Positions 43,696 through 54,615 of a stretch of 64,000 nucleotides of DNA are shown piece after piece. Origin of the DNA: Nocardioides sp. Iso805N (GTDB taxonomy: Bacteria > Actinomycetota > Actinomycetes > Propionibacteriales > Nocardioidaceae). The position numbers and the translations under genes were made by a program. Position 1 is the first letter of the stretch; every line of letters starts with the position of its first letter. The notes beneath the pieces are model-generated. The model had not been told where the DNA came from, did not search any database, and saw nothing but the letters and a program-made list of their open reading frames with translations. The DNA lies in the NCBI RefSeq assembly GCF_000364605.1, contig NZ_KB822575.1:110237-174236 (forward strand), in the 5' to 3' direction.

Positions 43696-44514
43696 TCAGC
43701 GACCGCCGAAGGGGACGCCCAGCTTGGCGAGCATCTCCTCGCCGCCGTCGATGGCGGTCAGCACCCACACGCCGGAGCTGGTGACGGTCATGGTGTGCTC
43801 GAAGTGGGCGGCGTAGGAGCCGTCCGTCGTGATGACCGTCCAGTCATCGTCGAGGACCACCGTCTCCTTGGTGCCGAGGGTGATCATCGGCTCGATCGCG
43901 AGGGCGAGGCCCTCCACGATCTTCGGACCCTTGCCGGCGCGGCCGAAGTTGGGCACGTTCGGCGGCTGGTGCATCGCCGATCCGATCCCGTGTCCGACAT
44001 AGTCCTCGACGATGCCGTAGCGACCGCTGCGCTTCACGAAGCCCTCGACGGCGTGTGAGATGTCGGTGACGCGGCCACCGAGGCGTGCAGCAGCGATACC
44101 GCGCCACATCGCTCCCTCGGTGACCTCCATCAAGGTGGTCACCTCGGCGGGGACCTCACCGACGGCCACGCTGATGGCGGCATCGCCGTGCCAGCCGTCC
44201 ACGATCGCGCCGCAGTCGATCGAGATGACGTCTCCCGCCGCAAGCACGCGATCGCCGGGGATGCCGTGCACGACCTCGTCGTTGACCGAGGCACAGATCG
44301 AGCCGGTGAAACCCTCGTAGCCCAGGAACGACGGGGTCGCACCCCTGCCGCGGATCGAGTCCTCGGCGATGGCGTCCAGCTCTCTGGTCGAGATGCCCGC
44401 CCGTACGGCGCCGCGCAGGATCTCGAGCGTCTCGCCGACGACAAGGCCCGCGCGTCGCATGGCATCGATCTGCTCCGGCGCCTTGATCTCGACGCCCCGG
44501 TCGAGCAAGCCCAT
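43696..44514 (-). CDS. map: Methionine aminopeptidase, type I
   Basis: 272 residues. Metal ligands are Asp100 (VISIDCGA), Asp111 (WHGDAA), the His in GHGIG, Glu in AIEPM and Glu in FEHTM. His83 in VHGIP is the substrate-side His. Removes the initiator Met from new proteins. No N-terminal SH3-type zinc extension, so the short bacterial form. Five bp after adk; it is the last gene before the accessory block and converges on the kinase with 4 bp between stops. Confidence 0.97.
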   Translation of the reverse strand: MGLLDRGVEIKAPEQIDAMRRAGLVVGETLEILRGAVRAGISTRELDAIAEDSIRGRGATPSFLGYEGFTGSICASVNDEVVHGIPGDRVLAAGDVISIDCGAIVDGWHGDAAISVAVGEVPAEVTTLMEVTEGAMWRGIAAARLGGRVTDISHAVEGFVKRSGRYGIVEDYVGHGIGSAMHQPPNVPNFGRAGKGPKIVEGLALAIEPMITLGTKETVVLDDDWTVITTDGSYAAHFEHTMTVTSSGVWVLTAIDGGEEMLAKLGVPFGGR

Positions 44515-44519
44515 CAGAC

Positions 44520-45095
44520 TCAGGACTCCCGGACGACTTCGAGAGCGTCGAAGATGCGCTTGGTGACGTCGTCGACCTCGCCGAGGCCGTCGATCTCGTG
44601 CACCACGCCGCGCTCCTTGTAGACCTCGATCAGCGGCTGCGTCTGCTCGACGTAGACCTCCTGACGGCGGCGGATGACATCCTCGGTGTCATCGGCACGC
44701 CCCTCGGTCTGCGCGCGCTGCAGCAGCCGCTGGACGATCTCCTCGGAGTCGACCGTCAGCACCACGACGCCGTCGAGCTCGTGACCGGTGAACTTGATCA
44801 TCCCGTCGAGCTCCTCCACCTGCGCGAGGGTGCGCGGATAGCCGTCGAGCAGGAAGCCGTGCGCCGCGTCGGGCTCGTCGATGCGGTTGCGCACCATCCG
44901 GTTGGTGACCTCGTCGGGCACGTACTCGCCGGCGTCCATGTATCGCTTCGCCTCGACACCCAAAGGCGTCCCCTGGGAGACGTTCGCCCGGAAGATGTCG
45001 CCGGTCGAGATCGCCGGGATGCCGAAGTGATCGGCGATGAACTTGGCCTGTGTGCCCTTGCCCGCACCTGGCGGGCCCATGATCAGCAACCTCAT
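44520..45095 (-). CDS. adk: Adenylate kinase
   Basis: 191 residues. P-loop GPPGAGKGT (7-15), AMP-binding STGDIFR, GYPRT (about 85-90) and the short LID ([14 protein letters not shown]) without zinc cysteines. Interconverts ATP + AMP and 2 ADP. The start overlaps the secY stop by 1 bp (TGATG), so translation is coupled. Confidence 0.98.
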   Translation of the reverse strand: MRLLIMGPPGAGKGTQAKFIADHFGIPAISTGDIFRANVSQGTPLGVEAKRYMDAGEYVPDEVTNRMVRNRIDEPDAAHGFLLDGYPRTLAQVEELDGMIKFTGHELDGVVVLTVDSEEIVQRLLQRAQTEGRADDTEDVIRRRQEVYVEQTQPLIEVYKERGVVHEIDGLGEVDDVTKRIFDALEVVRES

Positions 45096-46414
45096 CAGCG
45101 GAGGAATCCTTCGTAGTTGCGCTGCTGGAGCTGGCTCTCGATCTGCTTCACCGTGTCAAGAGCGACACCGACCATGATCAGGATCGAGGTGCCACCGAAG
45201 GGGAAGTTGTTGTTGGCGTTGATCAGCGCGAGTGCGATCAGCGGGATGAGCGCGATCAGACCAAGGTACAGAGAGCCCGGCAGCGTGATGCGGGACAGAA
45301 CGTAGGACAGGTAGTCCTCGGTCGGCTTGCCCGCCCGGATCCCGGGGATGAAGCCGCCGTACTTCTTCATGTTGTCGGCCACCTCGACGGGGTTGAAGGT
45401 GATCGACACGTAGAAGTAGGTGAAGAAGACGATGAGGAGGAAGAAGATCGCCATGTAGAGCGGGTGATCGCCGCGCACCAGGTAGTTGTTGACCCAATCC
45501 ACCCAGGCCGGCGGGTTGCTCGAGTTCGCCTGGAACTGGGCGGCCATCGCCGGCAGGTAGAGCAACGAGCTGGCGAAGATGACGGGGATGACGCCGGCCT
45601 GGTTCACCTTGAGCGGGATGTAGGTCGAGGATCCGCCGAACATGCGACGCCCGACCATCCGCCGGGCGTACTGCACCGGGATCCGTCGCTGCGCCTGCTC
45701 GATGAAGATGACCGCAGCCACGAGCGCCAGACCGATCACCATCACGATGCTGAAGGTGCCCCAGCCGTGGTCCTGCTTGACCGCCCACATGGTGGCCGGG
45801 AAGGTCGCGACGACCTGGGTGAAGATGAGGATCGACATGCCGTTGCCGATGCCGCGCTCGGTGACGAGCTCGCCCAGCCACATGATCACCGCGGTGCCCG
45901 CCGTCATGGTGACCACCATGACGAGGAAGGTCTTGGTGTCGTTGGAGTGCAGCAGCGGGTGCGTGTCGGTGTCGCAGCCCTGGAGCAGGCTGCCGGAGCG
46001 CGCGAGGGCGACGATGCCCGTCGCCTGCAGCACCGCCAGGCCCAGCGTGAGGTAACGCGTGTACTGCGTGATCTTCGTCTGCCCCGCCTGACCCTCGTTC
46101 TTGAGGGCCTCCAGGCGAGGGATCACGACGACGAGCAACTGCAGGATGATGCTCGCGGTGATGTAGGGCATGATGCCGAGCGCGAAGATCGTCAGCTTCA
46201 GCAGCGCTCCGCCGGAGAAGAGGTTGACGAGGTTGTAGAGACCCGCTCCGGAGCCTGACTTGGTCAGGTCGATGCACTCGCGAACGTTCGCAACGTTGAC
46301 GCCAGGGGCAGGGATCTGCGAGCCGGCCCGGAAGATCACGATGATCAGCAGGACGAACAACAGCTTGCGACGCAGGTCCGGGGTACGGAATGCGTTTGCG
46401 AACGCGCCAAGCAC
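45095..46414 (-). CDS. secY: Protein translocase subunit SecY
   Basis: 439 residues from the GTG at 46414, preceded by AGAGGA. Ten hydrophobic helices are visible, from [20 protein letters not shown] to the final [10 protein letters not shown]. Plug-region and C-terminal cytosolic motifs ([10 protein letters not shown] end) fit SecY. Forms the membrane pore for exported and inserted proteins. Separated from rplO by 151 bp containing a hairpin and a likely promoter. Confidence 0.98.
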   Translation of the reverse strand: MLGAFANAFRTPDLRRKLLFVLLIIVIFRAGSQIPAPGVNVANVRECIDLTKSGSGAGLYNLVNLFSGGALLKLTIFALGIMPYITASIILQLLVVVIPRLEALKNEGQAGQTKITQYTRYLTLGLAVLQATGIVALARSGSLLQGCDTDTHPLLHSNDTKTFLVMVVTMTAGTAVIMWLGELVTERGIGNGMSILIFTQVVATFPATMWAVKQDHGWGTFSIVMVIGLALVAAVIFIEQAQRRIPVQYARRMVGRRMFGGSSTYIPLKVNQAGVIPVIFASSLLYLPAMAAQFQANSSNPPAWVDWVNNYLVRGDHPLYMAIFFLLIVFFTYFYVSITFNPVEVADNMKKYGGFIPGIRAGKPTEDYLSYVLSRITLPGSLYLGLIALIPLIALALINANNNFPFGGTSILIMVGVALDTVKQIESQLQQRNYEGFLR

Positions 46415-46480
46415 GAGAGTTCCTCTTTCGACAACCAGCAAGGAGGCCTCTGCAGGGCGTACCGGCGAGAAACCCCGGGC

Positions 46481-46546
46481 AGCCTAACAGGCCCTACGAC
46501 GACGCAAGCGCGGCAGGGGCAGTCTTACGACAGCCCCGGCCGCGCT
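46481..46546 (-). promoter_or_regulatory. Hairpin and putative promoter ahead of secY
   Basis: A 14-pair stem with one mismatch (46507-46520 with 46533-46546) sits 20 bp after the rplO stop. Just downstream on the minus strand TTGCGT (46502-46507) and TAGGCT (46481-46486), 15 bp apart and with a TG before the -10, look like promoter boxes. Together they would partly uncouple secY-adk-map from the spc ribosomal genes. Confidence 0.4.
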
Positions 46547-46565
46547 CGCGTTGGATCTATACCTC

Positions 46566-47006
46566 TCAGAGAACCGTGATGGTTCCGCCTGCGGCCTCGA
46601 TCTTCTCCTTGGCGGAGCTCGAGAACGCATCGGCGCTGACCTCGACCTTGACGGTCAGGTCCCCCTGGCCGAGGACCTTCACCGGCTCGCCCTTGCGGAC
46701 GGCGCCCTTGGTGACGAGGTTCTCGGGGGTGACAGCGCCACCCTCGGGGAACAGCTCGCTGATCTTGTCGAGGTTGACCACCTGGAACTCCACCTTGAAG
46801 GGGTTCTTGAACCCCTTCAGCTTGGGGAGTCGCATGTGGATCGGCATCTGGCCGCCCTCAAAGGCGACCGGAACCTGGTAACGAGCCTTCGTACCCTTGG
46901 TACCGCGGCCCGCGGTCTTACCTTTGGAGGCCTCACCACGACCCACGCGGGTCTTGGCGGTCTTGGCACCCTGGGCGGGACGCAGGTGGTGCAGCTTGAG
47001 CGTCAT
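46566..47006 (-). CDS. rplO: 50S ribosomal protein L15
   Basis: 146 residues. N-terminal [20 protein letters not shown], the Gly-rich [17 protein letters not shown] stretch and the C-terminal L18e-like part. One base separates it from the rpmD stop. Last ribosomal gene of the spc operon. Confidence 0.98.
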   Translation of the reverse strand: MTLKLHHLRPAQGAKTAKTRVGRGEASKGKTAGRGTKGTKARYQVPVAFEGGQMPIHMRLPKLKGFKNPFKVEFQVVNLDKISELFPEGGAVTPENLVTKGAVRKGEPVKVLGQGDLTVKVEVSADAFSSSAKEKIEAAGGTITVL

Positions 47007-47007
47007 G

Positions 47008-47190
47008 TCAGTCGACCTCCTCGACCGTCACGAGGTGACGGACGGTGTTGACCATGCCGCGGATCTCGGGGCGGTCCTCCTTGACGACCACGTCGTTGAT
47101 CCGCTTGAGACCGAGCGTACGCAGGGTCTCGCGCTGGTTCTTCTTCAGGCCCACGAGGCCCCTGTGCTGGGTGACCTTGAGCTGAGCCAT
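47008..47190 (-). CDS. rpmD: 50S ribosomal protein L30
   Basis: 60 residues: [31 protein letters not shown] and [11 protein letters not shown] are typical L30. The ATG shares one base with the rpsE stop (TGATG). Confidence 0.98.
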   Translation of the reverse strand: MAQLKVTQHRGLVGLKKNQRETLRTLGLKRINDVVVKEDRPEIRGMVNTVRHLVTVEEVD

Positions 47191-47801
47191 CAGGCCGACA
47201 CCTCCGCAGCACCGGGAGCGACCTCGGCGCGCGCCTTGAGCAGCGCGGCCGGGGCAACCTCCTCGACCGGGAGGCCACGACGAGCCGCAACAGCCTCAGG
47301 CTGCTCAAGCTGCTGGAGCGCAGCCACGGTCGCGTGCACGATGTTGATCTGGTTGGACGAGCCGAGCGACTTGCTCAGCACGTCGTGGATACCCGCGCAC
47401 TCGAGCACGGCGCGCACCGGGCCACCGGCGATCACGCCGGTACCGGGGGCGGCCGGACGAAGCAGGACCACACCAGCGGCCTTCTCGCCCTGCACCGGGT
47501 GCGGGATCGTGCCCTGGATGCGGGGAACGCGGAAGAAGTGCTTCTTCGCTTCCTCGACACCCTTGGCGATCGCCGCGGGAACTTCCTTCGCCTTGCCGTA
47601 GCCGACGCCGACCAGACCTTCACCGTCACCGACGATCACGAGGGCGGTGAAGCTGAAGCGACGACCACCCTTCACGACCTTGGCGACACGGTTGATCGCA
47701 ACGACGCGCTCGATGTAGGCGGTCTTCTCAGCACCCTGGTTGCGACGATCGTCGCGACCACGGCGCTCGCCACCACGCTGTCCGCGCTGGGCTCCGCTCA
47801 T
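47190..47801 (-). CDS. rpsE: 30S ribosomal protein S5
   Basis: 203 residues from the ATG at 47801. A charged Arg/Gly-rich N-terminal tail (1-25) precedes the S5 dsRBD ([25 protein letters not shown] segment) and the C-terminal fold ([26 protein letters not shown]). An open frame further upstream is Arg-rich translation of rplR DNA and was rejected. Involved in decoding accuracy. Confidence 0.98.
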   Translation of the reverse strand: MSGAQRGQRGGERRGRDDRRNQGAEKTAYIERVVAINRVAKVVKGGRRFSFTALVIVGDGEGLVGVGYGKAKEVPAAIAKGVEEAKKHFFRVPRIQGTIPHPVQGEKAAGVVLLRPAAPGTGVIAGGPVRAVLECAGIHDVLSKSLGSSNQINIVHATVAALQQLEQPEAVAARRGLPVEEVAPAALLKARAEVAPGAAEVSA

Positions 47802-47832
47802 GAGACTTTCCTCTACTCTCTCTGTCTTGCGA

Positions 47833-48216
47833 TCAGAAGGACAGGCCGGCCTCGCGCGCCGCGTCAGCGAGCGCCGCGATGCGACCGGTGTACTTGTTGC
47901 CGGCACGGTCGAAGACGACAGTCTCGACACCTGCGGCCTTGGCACGCGACGCGACCAGCTCGCCGATCTGCTTGGCCTTGGCGGTCTTGTCGCCCGCGGT
48001 CGCCCGCAGGTCCGCCTCCATGGTGGAGGCGTACGCGATGGTCTTGCCCACCTGGTCGTCGACCAGCTGCACGCTGAGGTGCTTGGCAGACTTCGTGACC
48101 ACGAGGCGCGGACGCTCCGCAGTACCGGCGACCTTCTTGCGACCACGGACCTGGCGCTTGAGGCGCGCCTTGACCTTGGCGGCGGTGTGCTTGTTGTTCG
48201 ACAGCGAGATGGCCAT
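47833..48216 (-). CDS. rplR: 50S ribosomal protein L18
   Basis: 127 residues from the ATG at 48216, overlapping the rplF TGA by one base; a GTG one codon upstream is possible. Basic N-terminus ([16 protein letters not shown]), then [20 protein letters not shown] and the C-terminal [20 protein letters not shown]. Binds 5S rRNA. Confidence 0.98.
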   Translation of the reverse strand: MAISLSNNKHTAAKVKARLKRQVRGRKKVAGTAERPRLVVTKSAKHLSVQLVDDQVGKTIAYASTMEADLRATAGDKTAKAKQIGELVASRAKAAGVETVVFDRAGNKYTGRIAALADAAREAGLSF

Positions 48217-48755
48217 CACTTACCAGCCTTTCCGACCTTGCGGCGGACGTTCTCGCCGGCGTAACGAACACCCTTGCCCTTGTAGGGCTCGGGCTTGCGC
48301 AGCTTGCGAATGTTCGCGGCGACCTCGCCGACCTGCTGCTTGTCGATGCCGGAGACACCGAACTTGGTGGCGCTCTCGACCGTGAAGCTGATGCCCTCGG
48401 GCGCCTTGAAGTGGATCGGGTGCGAGTAGCCAAGCTGGAACTCCAGCTCGGTCGGGCCCTTCGACAGGACGCGGTAACCCACGCCCACGATCTCGAGCTT
48501 CTTCTCGTAGCCCTCGGTCACACCGACGACCATGTTGTTGACGAGCGTGCGGGTCAGGCCGTGGAGGGCCTTGCTCTTGCGCTCGTCGTCGGGGCGCTGG
48601 ACGTCCAGGACGCCCTCACCCTTCTCGATGGTGATCGGCTCGGCGACCGTGTGGGTCAGGGTGCCCTTCGGGCCCTTGACGGTTACGACAGCCCCATCGA
48701 TCTGGACGTCGACGCCAGCCGGGACCGCGACGGGGAGCTTGCCAATGCGCGACAT
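48216..48755 (-). CDS. rplF: 50S ribosomal protein L6
   Basis: 179 residues, two L6 repeats (about 10-80 and 90-170). [20 protein letters not shown] start and the C-terminal [21 protein letters not shown] are characteristic. Sits near the factor-binding site of the 50S subunit. Confidence 0.98.
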   Translation of the reverse strand: MSRIGKLPVAVPAGVDVQIDGAVVTVKGPKGTLTHTVAEPITIEKGEGVLDVQRPDDERKSKALHGLTRTLVNNMVVGVTEGYEKKLEIVGVGYRVLSKGPTELEFQLGYSHPIHFKAPEGISFTVESATKFGVSGIDKQQVGEVAANIRKLRKPEPYKGKGVRYAGENVRRKVGKAGK

Positions 48756-48783
48756 GCTTCTTCTCTCCTATCTCGGTCTCAGG

Positions 48784-49191
48784 TCACCAGACGTAGGCGA
48801 GGACTTCCCCACCCACGCCCTTCTGGTTTGCCTGGCGGTCGGTCAGCAGACCCTGGCTCGTCGAGATGATCGCGACGCCCAGGCCGCCCAGCACCTTCGG
48901 CAGGCCGGTGTGCTTGGCGTAGACACGCAGGCCGGGCTTGCTGATGCGGCGAACGCCGGCGATCGAACGCTCACGGCTGCGGCCGTACTTCAGGGTGATG
49001 GTCAGCGTCTTGCCGACCTCGCCCTCGGCGGGCTCCGTGACGTCGTACGACGTGATGTAGCCCTCCTGCTTGAGGATCTCAGCGACGCCAGCCTTGAGCT
49101 TGCTGTAAGGCATCGACACCGCGTCGTGGTACGCCTGGTTGGCGTTACGCAGACGAGTAAGCATGTCTGCGATCGGGTCAGTCATCGTCAT
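48784..49191 (-). CDS. rpsH: 30S ribosomal protein S8
   Basis: 135 residues. [20 protein letters not shown] start and the C-terminal [19 protein letters not shown] are typical. S8 binds the central 16S domain and in E. coli also represses the spc operon through the rplE region. Confidence 0.98.
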   Translation of the reverse strand: MTMTDPIADMLTRLRNANQAYHDAVSMPYSKLKAGVAEILKQEGYITSYDVTEPAEGEVGKTLTITLKYGRSRERSIAGVRRISKPGLRVYAKHTGLPKVLGGLGVAIISTSQGLLTDRQANQKGVGGEVLAYVW

Positions 49192-49275
49192 GGCCGATTT
49201 GGCCCTTTCTCGTTGTGGTTTCCGCCCGCTTTCGCGGAGCGGACCTTCAGCGTCAGTTGGAGGTGGTGAACCGGG

Positions 49276-49461
49276 TCACCAGGAGGACTTGGTCACGCCG
49301 GGGAGCTCGCCGCGGTGGGCCATCTCACGCAGGCAGATACGGCACAGGCCGAACTTGCGGAACACAGCCTTCGGGCGGCCGCAGCGCTGGCAGCGGGTGT
49401 AGCCGCGAACAGCGAACTTCGGCTTGCGCGCGGCCTTGACCTTGAGCGCGGTCTTCGCCAT
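49276..49461 (-). CDS. rpsN: 30S ribosomal protein S14, zinc type
   Basis: 61 residues, the short type Z form. Cys24, Cys27, Cys40 and Cys43 (CQRC ... CRIC) form the zinc site. Ends in the typical PGVTKSSW. One base after rplE. Confidence 0.98.
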   Translation of the reverse strand: MAKTALKVKAARKPKFAVRGYTRCQRCGRPKAVFRKFGLCRICLREMAHRGELPGVTKSSW

Positions 49462-49462
49462 G

Positions 49463-50050
49463 TCAGTTCTCCTTGAACGGGAAGCCGAGCGCCTTGAGCA
49501 GCGCGCGACCCTGGTCGTCGTTGGTGGCCGTCGTCACGAGGGTGATGTCCATACCTCGCGTGCGGTCGATCCGGTCCTGGTCGATCTCGTGGAACATGAC
49601 CTGCTCGGTGAGACCGAAGGTGTAGTTGCCACGGCCGTCGAACTGGTTGCCGTTGAGACCACGGAAGTCGCGGATACGCGGCAGGGCCAGCGAGAGCAGG
49701 CGGTCCAGGAACTCCCACATCCGGTCGCCACGCAGCGTGACGTGCGCGCCGATCGGCATGCCCTCACGCAGCTTGAACTGGGCGATCGACTTCTTGGCGC
49801 GGTTGACCAGCGGCTTCTGACCGGTGATGGCGGTCAGGTCCTTGATCGCACCCTCGATCAGCTTGGAGTCACGAGCAGCCTCGCCGACACCCATGTTGAC
49901 CACGATCTTGGTCAGGCCGGGGACCTGCATGACGTTCGCGATGTCGAACTGCTCGCGCAGGGCGGGAGCGATCTCCTCGCGGTACTTGGTCTTGAACCGC
50001 GGAGTCGTCGGAGCCGACGACGCCGGACGCTCGATGGTGGTGTCGGTCAT
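49463..50050 (-). CDS. rplE: 50S ribosomal protein L5
   Basis: 195 residues. [50 protein letters not shown] and the C-terminal [13 protein letters not shown] are L5 landmarks. An N-terminal tail of about 15 Thr/Ser/Pro-rich residues precedes the core. Carries 5S rRNA into the 50S subunit. Confidence 0.98.
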   Translation of the reverse strand: MTDTTIERPASSAPTTPRFKTKYREEIAPALREQFDIANVMQVPGLTKIVVNMGVGEAARDSKLIEGAIKDLTAITGQKPLVNRAKKSIAQFKLREGMPIGAHVTLRGDRMWEFLDRLLSLALPRIRDFRGLNGNQFDGRGNYTFGLTEQVMFHEIDQDRIDRTRGMDITLVTTATNDDQGRALLKALGFPFKEN

Positions 50051-50051
50051 C

Positions 50052-50414
50052 TCAGATCTCCTTCCCGGACTTGCGCGAGACGCGGACGCTGCGCTCGGCG
50101 GCGTACGTCGAACCGTCGCGGCGGCGCTTCGTCACGGCCTCGCGCTTGAAGCCCACGCGGACCGGCTTGCCGTCCTCGACCAGCATCACGTTGGACACGT
50201 GGATCGCGGCCTCGGTGGTCACGATGCCGCCGGTGGTGCCGGCGCGACCGCCCTGGTCCTGGACCTTGGTGTGCTTCTTGATGCGGTTGACGCCCTCGAC
50301 GATCACGCGCTCGTCCTCGATGAGAACGGCGATGACCTTGCCCTCGGCGCCCTTGTCCTTGCCGGCGATGACCTTGACGGTGTCGCCCTTCTTGATGTTC
50401 AGGCCCTTACCCAT
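50052..50414 (-). CDS. rplX: 50S ribosomal protein L24
   Basis: 120 residues from the ATG at 50414, sharing a base with the rplN TGA. KOW motif [19 protein letters not shown] (about 9-28), then [12 protein letters not shown]. An early 50S assembly protein. Confidence 0.97.
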   Translation of the reverse strand: MGKGLNIKKGDTVKVIAGKDKGAEGKVIAVLIEDERVIVEGVNRIKKHTKVQDQGGRAGTTGGIVTTEAAIHVSNVMLVEDGKPVRVGFKREAVTKRRRDGSTYAAERSVRVSRKSGKEI

Positions 50415-50782
50415 CACAGCACCTCCGGAGCGAGCGAGATGATCTTCATGAACTTCTTCTCGCGCAGCTCGCGGCCCACCGGGCCGAAGATGCGGGTGCC
50501 TCGCGGCTCGCCGTCGTTCTTGAGGATGACGGCGGCGTTCTCGTCGAAGCGGATGTAGGAACCGTCGGGACGACGGCGCTCCTTCACGGTGCGCACGATT
50601 ACGGCCTTGACGACGTCACCCTTCTTGACGTTGCCACCCGGGATCGCGTCCTTCACGGTGGCGACGATGACGTCGCCGATGCCGGCGTAGCGACGACCAG
50701 AGCCACCGAGCACACGGATGCACAGGATTTCCTTGGCACCCGTGTTGTCGGCGACCTTGAGTCGCGACTCCTGCTGGATCAT
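50414..50782 (-). CDS. rplN: 50S ribosomal protein L14
   Basis: 122 residues starting [20 protein letters not shown], with [17 protein letters not shown] and the C-terminal [17 protein letters not shown]. First gene of the spc operon, separated from rpsQ by a 187-bp gap holding two hairpins. Confidence 0.98.
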   Translation of the reverse strand: MIQQESRLKVADNTGAKEILCIRVLGGSGRRYAGIGDVIVATVKDAIPGGNVKKGDVVKAVIVRTVKERRRPDGSYIRFDENAAVILKNDGEPRGTRIFGPVGRELREKKFMKIISLAPEVL

Positions 50783-50878
50783 TACTTCTCCTTGTCGAGC
50801 TGGTTCTCATCCGCAATCGCGGCAGATGAGCCTTGCCGAACCAATATGGCCCCAGAAATTGGGATTCGTGGCGGGCGA

Positions 50879-50965
50879 CAGGCCCAGCCACCAATGGTCG
50901 CTGGGCCTGCCCCCCAGGGTCAATTTGGCGCTGTACGGCGACACCGAGGGCCTCGCCGTACAGCG
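50879..50965 (-). terminator. Double hairpin between rpsQ and rplN (S10/spc boundary)
   Basis: Stem 1: 12 perfect bp, 50929-50940 with 50954-50965, starting 4 bp after the rpsQ stop. Stem 2: 10 perfect bp, 50879-50888 with 50900-50909. No long T-run. They mark the end of the S10 operon; about 95 bp remain before rplN for a spc promoter, which was not identified with confidence. Confidence 0.7.
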
Positions 50966-50969
50966 TCGA

Positions 50970-51242
50970 TCACTTGGCCTTCTCGAGGATCTCGACGACG
51001 CGCCAGCGCTTCGACTTCGACAGCGGCCGGGTCTCCATGACCAGGACGCGGTCGCCGATGCCGGCCTCGTTGTTCTCGTCGTGCGCCTTCAGCTTGGAGC
51101 TGCGGCGCAGCACCTTGCCGTAGAGCGCGTGCTTGACGCGGTCCTCGACCTCAACGACGACGGTCTTGTCCATCTTGTCGCTGACGACCAGACCCTCGCG
51201 AACCTTGCGGTCGTTGCGCTTCTCTGCAGTCTGCTCGCTCAT
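50970..51242 (-). CDS. rpsQ: 30S ribosomal protein S17
   Basis: 90 residues. OB-fold protein with [39 protein letters not shown] and [16 protein letters not shown]. Last gene of the S10 operon. The start overlaps the rpmC stop by 4 bp. Confidence 0.98.
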   Translation of the reverse strand: MSEQTAEKRNDRKVREGLVVSDKMDKTVVVEVEDRVKHALYGKVLRRSSKLKAHDENNEAGIGDRVLVMETRPLSKSKRWRVVEILEKAK

Positions 51243-51484
51243 GCGGCACCATCCTCGTTGCTTGCACCCGGCGCCGTACGGATCCCGAGCTCGCGCTCGC
51301 GAACGACGGTGTAGATCCGGGCGATGTCCTTCTTGACCGTACGGAGACGGCCGTGGCTCTCCAGCTGGCCGGTCGCGGCCTGGAACCGGAGGTTGAAAAG
51401 CTCCTCCTTGGCCTCGCGCAGCTTGGCCTCCAGGTCGACGGCGTTGAGCTCATCGAGCTCGTGAGCCTTCAGGTCGTTCGCCAT
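51239..51484 (-). CDS. rpmC: 50S ribosomal protein L29
   Basis: 81 residues. Two-helix L29 core ([20 protein letters not shown] ... [15 protein letters not shown]), then a short tail. Near the peptide exit tunnel, where it helps dock trigger factor and SRP. Start shares one base with the rplP stop. Confidence 0.97.
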   Translation of the reverse strand: MANDLKAHELDELNAVDLEAKLREAKEELFNLRFQAATGQLESHGRLRTVKKDIARIYTVVRERELGIRTAPGASNEDGAA

Positions 51485-51903
51485 CAGAACTCACCTGCCT
51501 CTCGCGTGATGAAACGGCACTTCATGGGGAGCTTGTGGATGGCGCGGCGCATCGCCTCGCGGGCCACGTCCTCCGGAACACCGGAGAGCTCGAACATGAC
51601 ACGGCCGGGCTTGACGTTGGCGACCCACCACTCCGGCGAACCCTTACCGGAACCCATGCGGGTCTCGGCAGGCTTCTTGGTCAGCGGGCGGTCCGGGTAG
51701 ATGTTGATCCAGACCTTGCCGCCACGCTTGATGTGACGGGTCATGGCGATACGAGCCGACTCGATCTGTCGGTTGGTCACGTAGTGACCCTCGAGCGCCT
51801 GGATACCGAACTCACCGAAGGCGAGCGAGGTGCCACCCTTGGCCGCACCGGTCCGCTTCGGGTGGTGCTGCTTGCGGTGCTTGACGCGACGGGGCATCAG
51901 CAT
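51484..51903 (-). CDS. rplP: 50S ribosomal protein L16
   Basis: 139 residues from the ATG at 51903 ([20 protein letters not shown]). [19 protein letters not shown] and [15 protein letters not shown] are family hallmarks. Open sequence further upstream belongs to antisense/out-of-frame rpsC DNA. Needed for the A-site region of the 50S subunit. Confidence 0.98.
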   Translation of the reverse strand: MLMPRRVKHRKQHHPKRTGAAKGGTSLAFGEFGIQALEGHYVTNRQIESARIAMTRHIKRGGKVWINIYPDRPLTKKPAETRMGSGKGSPEWWVANVKPGRVMFELSGVPEDVAREAMRRAIHKLPMKCRFITREAGEF

Positions 51904-51908
51904 GACGG

Positions 51909-52733
51909 TCAGCCCTCCTGGCTCGTCGTCTCGGCGGCGGCACCCTCGACCTGGGGAGCCGACGCCTCGGTGGCGGGGGCCTCGGCGTTGCGCTCGCCAC
52001 GAGCCGGGCGCGAGCCACGGTTCGGACGGTCGCCACCTCGGCTCGGACGGCCGCTGCGGCCGGGGACGCCGGCGCGGGCAGCCTGCTGAGCCTGACGCTC
52101 GGCACGGGTGCCGGCGACCTCGCCCTTGTAGATCCAGACCTTCACGCCGATGCGGCCGAAGGTCGTGCGGGCCTCGTAGAAGCCGTAGTCGATGTCGGCA
52201 CGCAGCGTGTGCAGCGGAACGCGGCCCTCGCGGTAGAACTCGGTGCGCGACATCTCGGCGCCGTTGAGGCGGCCCGAGCACTGGATCCGGATGCCCTTGG
52301 CACCCGAGCGCATCGTGGTCTGCATGGCCTTGCGCATCGCGCGGCGGAACTGCACGCGACCCGACAGCTGCTCGGCAACACCCTGGGCGACCAGCTGAGC
52401 GTCGACCTCGGGGTTCTTGACCTCGAGGATGTTCAGCTGGACCTGCTTGCCGGTGAGCTTCTCGAGCTCGCCGCGGATGCGGTCCGCCTCGGCGCCACGG
52501 CGACCGATCACGATGCCCGGACGCGCAGTGTGGATGTCCACACGGACGCGGTCACGGGTGCGCTCGATCTCGACCTTGGAGATGCCGGCCCGCTCCATGC
52601 CCTTGCTGAGCAGCTTGCGGATGGCGACGTCCTCGCCGACGTACGACTTGTACAGCTTGTCGGCGTACCAACGGGACTTGTGGTCCGTCGAGATGCCGAG
52701 GCGGAAGCCGTTCGGGTTGATCTTCTGGCCCAT
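51909..52733 (-). CDS. rpsC: 30S ribosomal protein S3
   Basis: 274 residues. N-terminal KH domain (about 38-106, [19 protein letters not shown]), S3 C-terminal domain to about 210, then a 60-residue Arg/Gly/Ala/Glu-rich extension ([19 protein letters not shown] and an acidic end) typical of actinobacterial S3. Helicase-like role at the mRNA entry site. Starts 1 bp into the rplV stop. Confidence 0.98.
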   Translation of the reverse strand: MGQKINPNGFRLGISTDHKSRWYADKLYKSYVGEDVAIRKLLSKGMERAGISKVEIERTRDRVRVDIHTARPGIVIGRRGAEADRIRGELEKLTGKQVQLNILEVKNPEVDAQLVAQGVAEQLSGRVQFRRAMRKAMQTTMRSGAKGIRIQCSGRLNGAEMSRTEFYREGRVPLHTLRADIDYGFYEARTTFGRIGVKVWIYKGEVAGTRAERQAQQAARAGVPGRSGRPSRGGDRPNRGSRPARGERNAEAPATEASAPQVEGAAAETTSQEG

Positions 52734-53158
52734 TACTTCTTGCCACCCTTCTTGGCCGCCACGATCTGAGCCGGCTGAACGGCCAGGGTGATGTGGCTGG
52801 TGCGCTTGTTGATCCGCGTCGCACGACCCTGGGCACGGGGGCGCCAGCGCTTCATGGTCGGGCCCTCGTCGACGTGGGCGACGGAGACGACCAGGTCACC
52901 GCGGTCGAGACCCTCAGTGGTCTCGGCGTTGGCGATGGCGCTCTCCAGCACCTTGTAGACGGTCTCCGAGGCGGCCTGCGGCGCGAAGGCCAGCAGCGAC
53001 AGAGCGTCGTCCACGGGCAGGCCGCGGACCAGGTCGACGACCCGGCGAGCCTTCAGGGGCGTGATCCGCTGGTAGCGGGCGCTCGCGAAGGCGCCCGGCT
53101 CGTCGCCGAGCAGCGACTCGCGGCGCGCGCTGACGCGCTGACGGTCGGTGGTAGTCAT
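52733..53158 (-). CDS. rplV: 50S ribosomal protein L22
   Basis: 141 residues. The core begins near [20 protein letters not shown] after a 25-residue N-terminal extension, with the tunnel loop [20 protein letters not shown]. Ends KKGGKK. L22 lines the exit tunnel. The start overlaps the rpsS stop by 4 bp. Confidence 0.98.
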   Translation of the reverse strand: MTTTDRQRVSARRESLLGDEPGAFASARYQRITPLKARRVVDLVRGLPVDDALSLLAFAPQAASETVYKVLESAIANAETTEGLDRGDLVVSVAHVDEGPTMKRWRPRAQGRATRINKRTSHITLAVQPAQIVAAKKGGKK

Positions 53159-53436
53159 CGACGACGTCCCTTCCGGTCTTCCTTGACGTGACCCTTGTAC
53201 GTGCGGGTCGGGGCGAACTCGCCCAGCTTGTGACCGACCATGGAGTCAGTCACGAAGACCGGGACGTGCTTGCGACCGTCGTGCACGGCGATGGTGTGAC
53301 CGATCATGTCCGGCACGATCATCGAGCGGCGCGACCAGGTCTTGATGACGTTGTGGGTGCCCTTCTCGTTCTCGGCGTCCACCTTCTTCTGAAGGTGGTC
53401 GTCGATGAAGGGGCCCTTCTTCAGGCTGCGAGGCAT
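53155..53436 (-). CDS. rpsS: 30S ribosomal protein S19
   Basis: 93 residues starting [20 protein letters not shown], with [19 protein letters not shown] and the [15 protein letters not shown] end. Part of the 30S head. Five bp after rplB. Confidence 0.98.
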   Translation of the reverse strand: MPRSLKKGPFIDDHLQKKVDAENEKGTHNVIKTWSRRSMIVPDMIGHTIAVHDGRKHVPVFVTDSMVGHKLGEFAPTRTYKGHVKEDRKGRRR

Positions 53437-53441
53437 GTCGG

Positions 53442-54278
53442 TTACTTCCTACCCTTGCCGCTCTTGCGACGGCGGATGATCTGCGAGTCGGAGGCCTTGC
53501 GCTTGCGCGTGCGGCCCTCGGGCTTGCCCCACGGGGTCACGGGGTTACGACCACCAGAGGTCTTACCCTCACCACCACCGTGCGGGTGGTCGACCGGGTT
53601 CATCACGACACCACGGACGGTCGGGCGGACGCCCTTCCAGCGCATACGGCCGGCCTTGCCCCAGTTGATGTTCGACTGCTCGGCGTTGCCGACCTCGCCG
53701 ACCGTGGCGCGGCAGCGGATGTCGACGAACCGCATCTCGCCCGAGGGCAGACGGAGCGTCGCTCGGCTGCCCTCACGGGCGACCAGCTGAGCCGAGTTAC
53801 CGGCCGAGCGGGCGATCTTGGCACCGCCGCCGGGGCGGAGCTCGATGTTGTGGATCGTCGTACCGACCGGGATGTTGCGCAGCGGCAGGTTGTTGCCGAT
53901 CTTGATGTCGGCGTTGACGCCCGACTCGATCAGCTGGCCCTGCTCGATGCCCTTCGGCGCGATGATGTAGCGCTTCTCGCCGTCCGCGTAGTGCAGCAGG
54001 GCGATACGGGCGGTGCGGTTGGGGTCGTACTCGATGTGAGCGACCTTGGCCGGAACGCCGTCCTTGTCGTAGCGACGGAAGTCGATGATGCGGTACGCGC
54101 GCTTGTGACCGCCACCGATGTGCCGGGTGGTGATCCGGCCCTGGTTGTTGCGGCCACCCGTCTTGGGCAGCGGGCGGGTCAGCGACTTCTCGGGGGTCGT
54201 CCGGGTGATCTCGACGAAGTCGGCCACCGAGGAGCCACGACGGCCCGGGGTAGTCGGCTTGTACTTGCGGATAGCCAT
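53442..54278 (-). CDS. rplB: 50S ribosomal protein L2
   Basis: 278 residues. [18 protein letters not shown] start, central RNA-binding domain with [20 protein letters not shown], and the C-terminal [19 protein letters not shown] with the conserved His close to the peptidyl transferase centre. Confidence 0.98.
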   Translation of the reverse strand: MAIRKYKPTTPGRRGSSVADFVEITRTTPEKSLTRPLPKTGGRNNQGRITTRHIGGGHKRAYRIIDFRRYDKDGVPAKVAHIEYDPNRTARIALLHYADGEKRYIIAPKGIEQGQLIESGVNADIKIGNNLPLRNIPVGTTIHNIELRPGGGAKIARSAGNSAQLVAREGSRATLRLPSGEMRFVDIRCRATVGEVGNAEQSNINWGKAGRMRWKGVRPTVRGVVMNPVDHPHGGGEGKTSGGRNPVTPWGKPEGRTRKRKASDSQIIRRRKSGKGRK

Positions 54279-54307
54279 GTGTCAGTCAGTCCTTCACTTC
54301 AGCCCGG

Positions 54308-54613
54308 TCAGGAGACCGGACCCCCGAAGATGTCGATGCGGTCACCCTCGGCCAGGCTCACGATCGCGCGCTTGGTGTCCTTGCGCTTGCCGAGGCCGAC
54401 GCGCGTGCGGCGCGTCTTGCCCTTGCGGTTGATCGTGTTGACCGATGTCACCTTGACGTTGAACACCTTCTCGACCGCGATCTTGATCTCGGTCTTGTTG
54501 GCGTCCGGACGGACGATGAAGGTGTACTTGTTGGCGTCGAGGAGGCCGTAGCTCTTCTCGGACACCACCGGCGCCAACAGGATGTCGCGCGGGTCATAGT
54601 GCAGCGTGCTCAT
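54308..54613 (-). CDS. rplW: 50S ribosomal protein L23
   Basis: 101 residues. [20 protein letters not shown] and [20 protein letters not shown] match L23, which forms the docking site for trigger factor and SRP at the tunnel exit. Two bp after rplD. Confidence 0.98.
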   Translation of the reverse strand: MSTLHYDPRDILLAPVVSEKSYGLLDANKYTFIVRPDANKTEIKIAVEKVFNVKVTSVNTINRKGKTRRTRVGLGKRKDTKRAIVSLAEGDRIDIFGGPVS

Positions 54614-54615
54614 GC

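Noticed and set aside
47801..48146. N-terminal extension of S5 by 115 codons.
   Set aside because: The extension overlaps rplR in another frame and is Arg/Ser/Pro-rich. Normal S5 starts at 47801.
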